Shown here: positions 4,765 through 5,438 of the stretch, piece after piece
Layout of the letters: the number at the start of each line of letters is the position of its first letter
Position numbering within the stretch: the first letter of the stretch is position 1
Assembly: GCA_012522285.1 (NCBI GenBank)
Contig: JAAYKS010000471.1
Coordinates: 1-5,438, forward strand
Source: Clostridiaceae bacterium
GTDB taxonomy: Bacteria > Bacillota > Clostridia > Saccharofermentanales > UBA5734
DNA: 5,438 nt
Reading direction: 5' to 3'
Made by a program: the position numbers and the translations under genes
The notes under the pieces: model-generated
The model's input: only the letters and a program-made list of their open reading frames with translations
The model's database searches: none
Told to the model about the DNA's origin: nothing

Positions 4765-5438
4765 TCGTCTTCTCCCGATGCCTCAAACCTGTATCCGATC
4801 CCGCGCACCGTGGACAACAGGCGCGGCTCTTCCGGTTTGTCTTCGAGTTTTTGACGCAGGTAGCGGATGTGCACGTCCACGGTCCGGGTGTCGCCAAAGT
4901 ACTCGGTTTTCCATACGTTTTCCATGAGAAACTCCCGGGTAAACACGTGGCCGGGGCGGGACATCAACGTGTGCAGCAGTTCAAATTCCCGCGGGGTGAG
5001 CTCGATCGGCCGGCCGTCGCGCGTCACCCGGTGACGATCGGGGTCGAGTACGATCCCGCCCGCCCGGACTTGCGCGTCCTGCCGGGGCTCCAGATATTCT
5101 TTTCGCCGCAGCAGCGCCCGCACCCGGGCGACCAGTTCTTTGACTCCGAACGGTTTGGAGACATAGTCATCGGCCCCCATTTCCAGGCCGATCACGCGGT
5201 CGATCTCTCCGGCGCGTGCGGTCAGCATCAGGATCGGAACCGGTCGAGTCCGGGGGGAGGCGCGCAACTGTCTGCACAATTCCAGTCCGTCGGGGGAAGG
5301 CATCATCCAATCCAGGACGACCACGTCGGGCAGACGCCCCCGCACGGCCGAAAGAAACGTCCGGCCGTCGCCAAAGTCTGCGGTCTCAAAACCGGCATCC
5401 CGGAGCGCGACTGCGGCCAGACGGCGGATGTTGGGTTC
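4761..5438 (-). CDS. OmpR/PhoB-family response regulator, N-terminus cut by window edge
   Basis: 225 residues are visible and only about ten are missing: the first visible residues EPNIRRL belong to the usual DDEPNIR motif of receiver domains. The receiver domain shows the phospho-acceptor D43 in VVVLDWMMP (nt 5310-5312), the switch T73 in LMLTARA and K95 in VSKPF. A winged-helix DNA-binding domain follows at about 126-218, with ELTPREFELLHTLMSRPGHVFTREFL, the recognition-helix segment GDTRTVDVHIRYLRQKLED, and the wing TVRGIGYRF. It is a transcription factor activated by phosphorylation from the adjacent PhoR-like kinase; PhoP is the best guess for the pair, but WalR-type regulators look similar. 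GTG at 5345 lies inside the receiver and is not the start. Its TGA overlaps the kinase ATG by 4 nt, which implies translational coupling. The key residues are intact even though the partner gene is interrupted. Confidence 0.93.
   Translation of the reverse strand, partial: EPNIRRLAAVALRDAGFETADFGDGRTFLSAVRGRLPDVVVLDWMMPSPDGLELCRQLRASPRTRPVPILMLTARAGEIDRVIGLEMGADDYVSKPFGVKELVARVRALLRRKEYLEPRQDAQVRAGGIVLDPDRHRVTRDGRPIELTPREFELLHTLMSRPGHVFTREFLMENVWKTEYFGDTRTVDVHIRYLRQKLEDKPEEPRLLSTVRGIGYRFEASGEDE
4772..4776 (-). promoter_or_regulatory. Ribosome binding site of the kinase gene, inside the regulator gene
   Basis: The minus strand reads GGGAG, 7 nt before the kinase ATG at 4762-4764, within the last codons of the response regulator. 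Together with the ATGA overlap it supports ATG 4764 as the kinase start. Confidence 0.55.

Noticed and set aside
1..5438. CRISPR array, tRNA/rRNA genes, insertion sequences, attachment sites
   Set aside because: No spaced direct repeats, tRNA-like cloverleaf, rRNA segment, transposase or flanking terminal repeats were seen. Almost the entire window is explained by six protein genes.

Overview
The window is GC-rich, and nearly every base is coding or lies in a short gap. The gene content suggests a high-GC member of the Bacillota, probably of clostridial type. The reasons are an Asp23/Gls24-family protein, a YebC with the clostridial sequence style, a PhoP/PhoR-type two-component pair, AGGAGG-type ribosome binding sites, and a bacterial OGG1-type DNA glycosylase. 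This is inference from protein style; no rRNA or other taxonomic marker is present.

Layout: the 3' end of a DNA glycosylase gene runs rightward from the left edge (1-285). Everything else lies on the minus strand. Read in the direction of transcription, from the right edge leftward, the order is: an OmpR/PhoB-family response regulator (4761-5438, lacking only its first few residues), a PhoR-like sensor kinase (3028-4764) whose start overlaps the regulator's stop in an ATGA junction, a Nudix-fold protein (2436-2849), yebC (1585-2310), and a 425-residue protein with an N-terminal P-loop NTPase domain and a C-terminal Asp23/Gls24 domain (260-1537). The last gene converges on the glycosylase gene and overlaps its end by 26 bp.

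The kinase gene carries an in-frame TGA at codon 118. It lies in the extracytoplasmic sensor region, between the two membrane segments. Recognisable kinase sequence continues in the same frame on both sides, so the gene is annotated as interrupted: a real nonsense mutation, a sequencing error, or a gene expressed as two pieces. All six genes with a visible end stop at TGA, which argues against TGA being a sense codon in this genome.

How the genes may work together: the two-component pair would sense an envelope or phosphate-type signal. The Nudix, yebC and P-loop/Asp23 genes may form a second unit, read from a candidate extended -10 promoter at 2947-2955 and running through a structured leader. 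The gaps inside that unit (125 and 47 nt) show no convincing terminator. The points most worth a second look are the broken kinase, the P-loop/Asp23 fusion with its amphipathic tail, and a Nudix box that has lost most of its metal-binding and catalytic residues.
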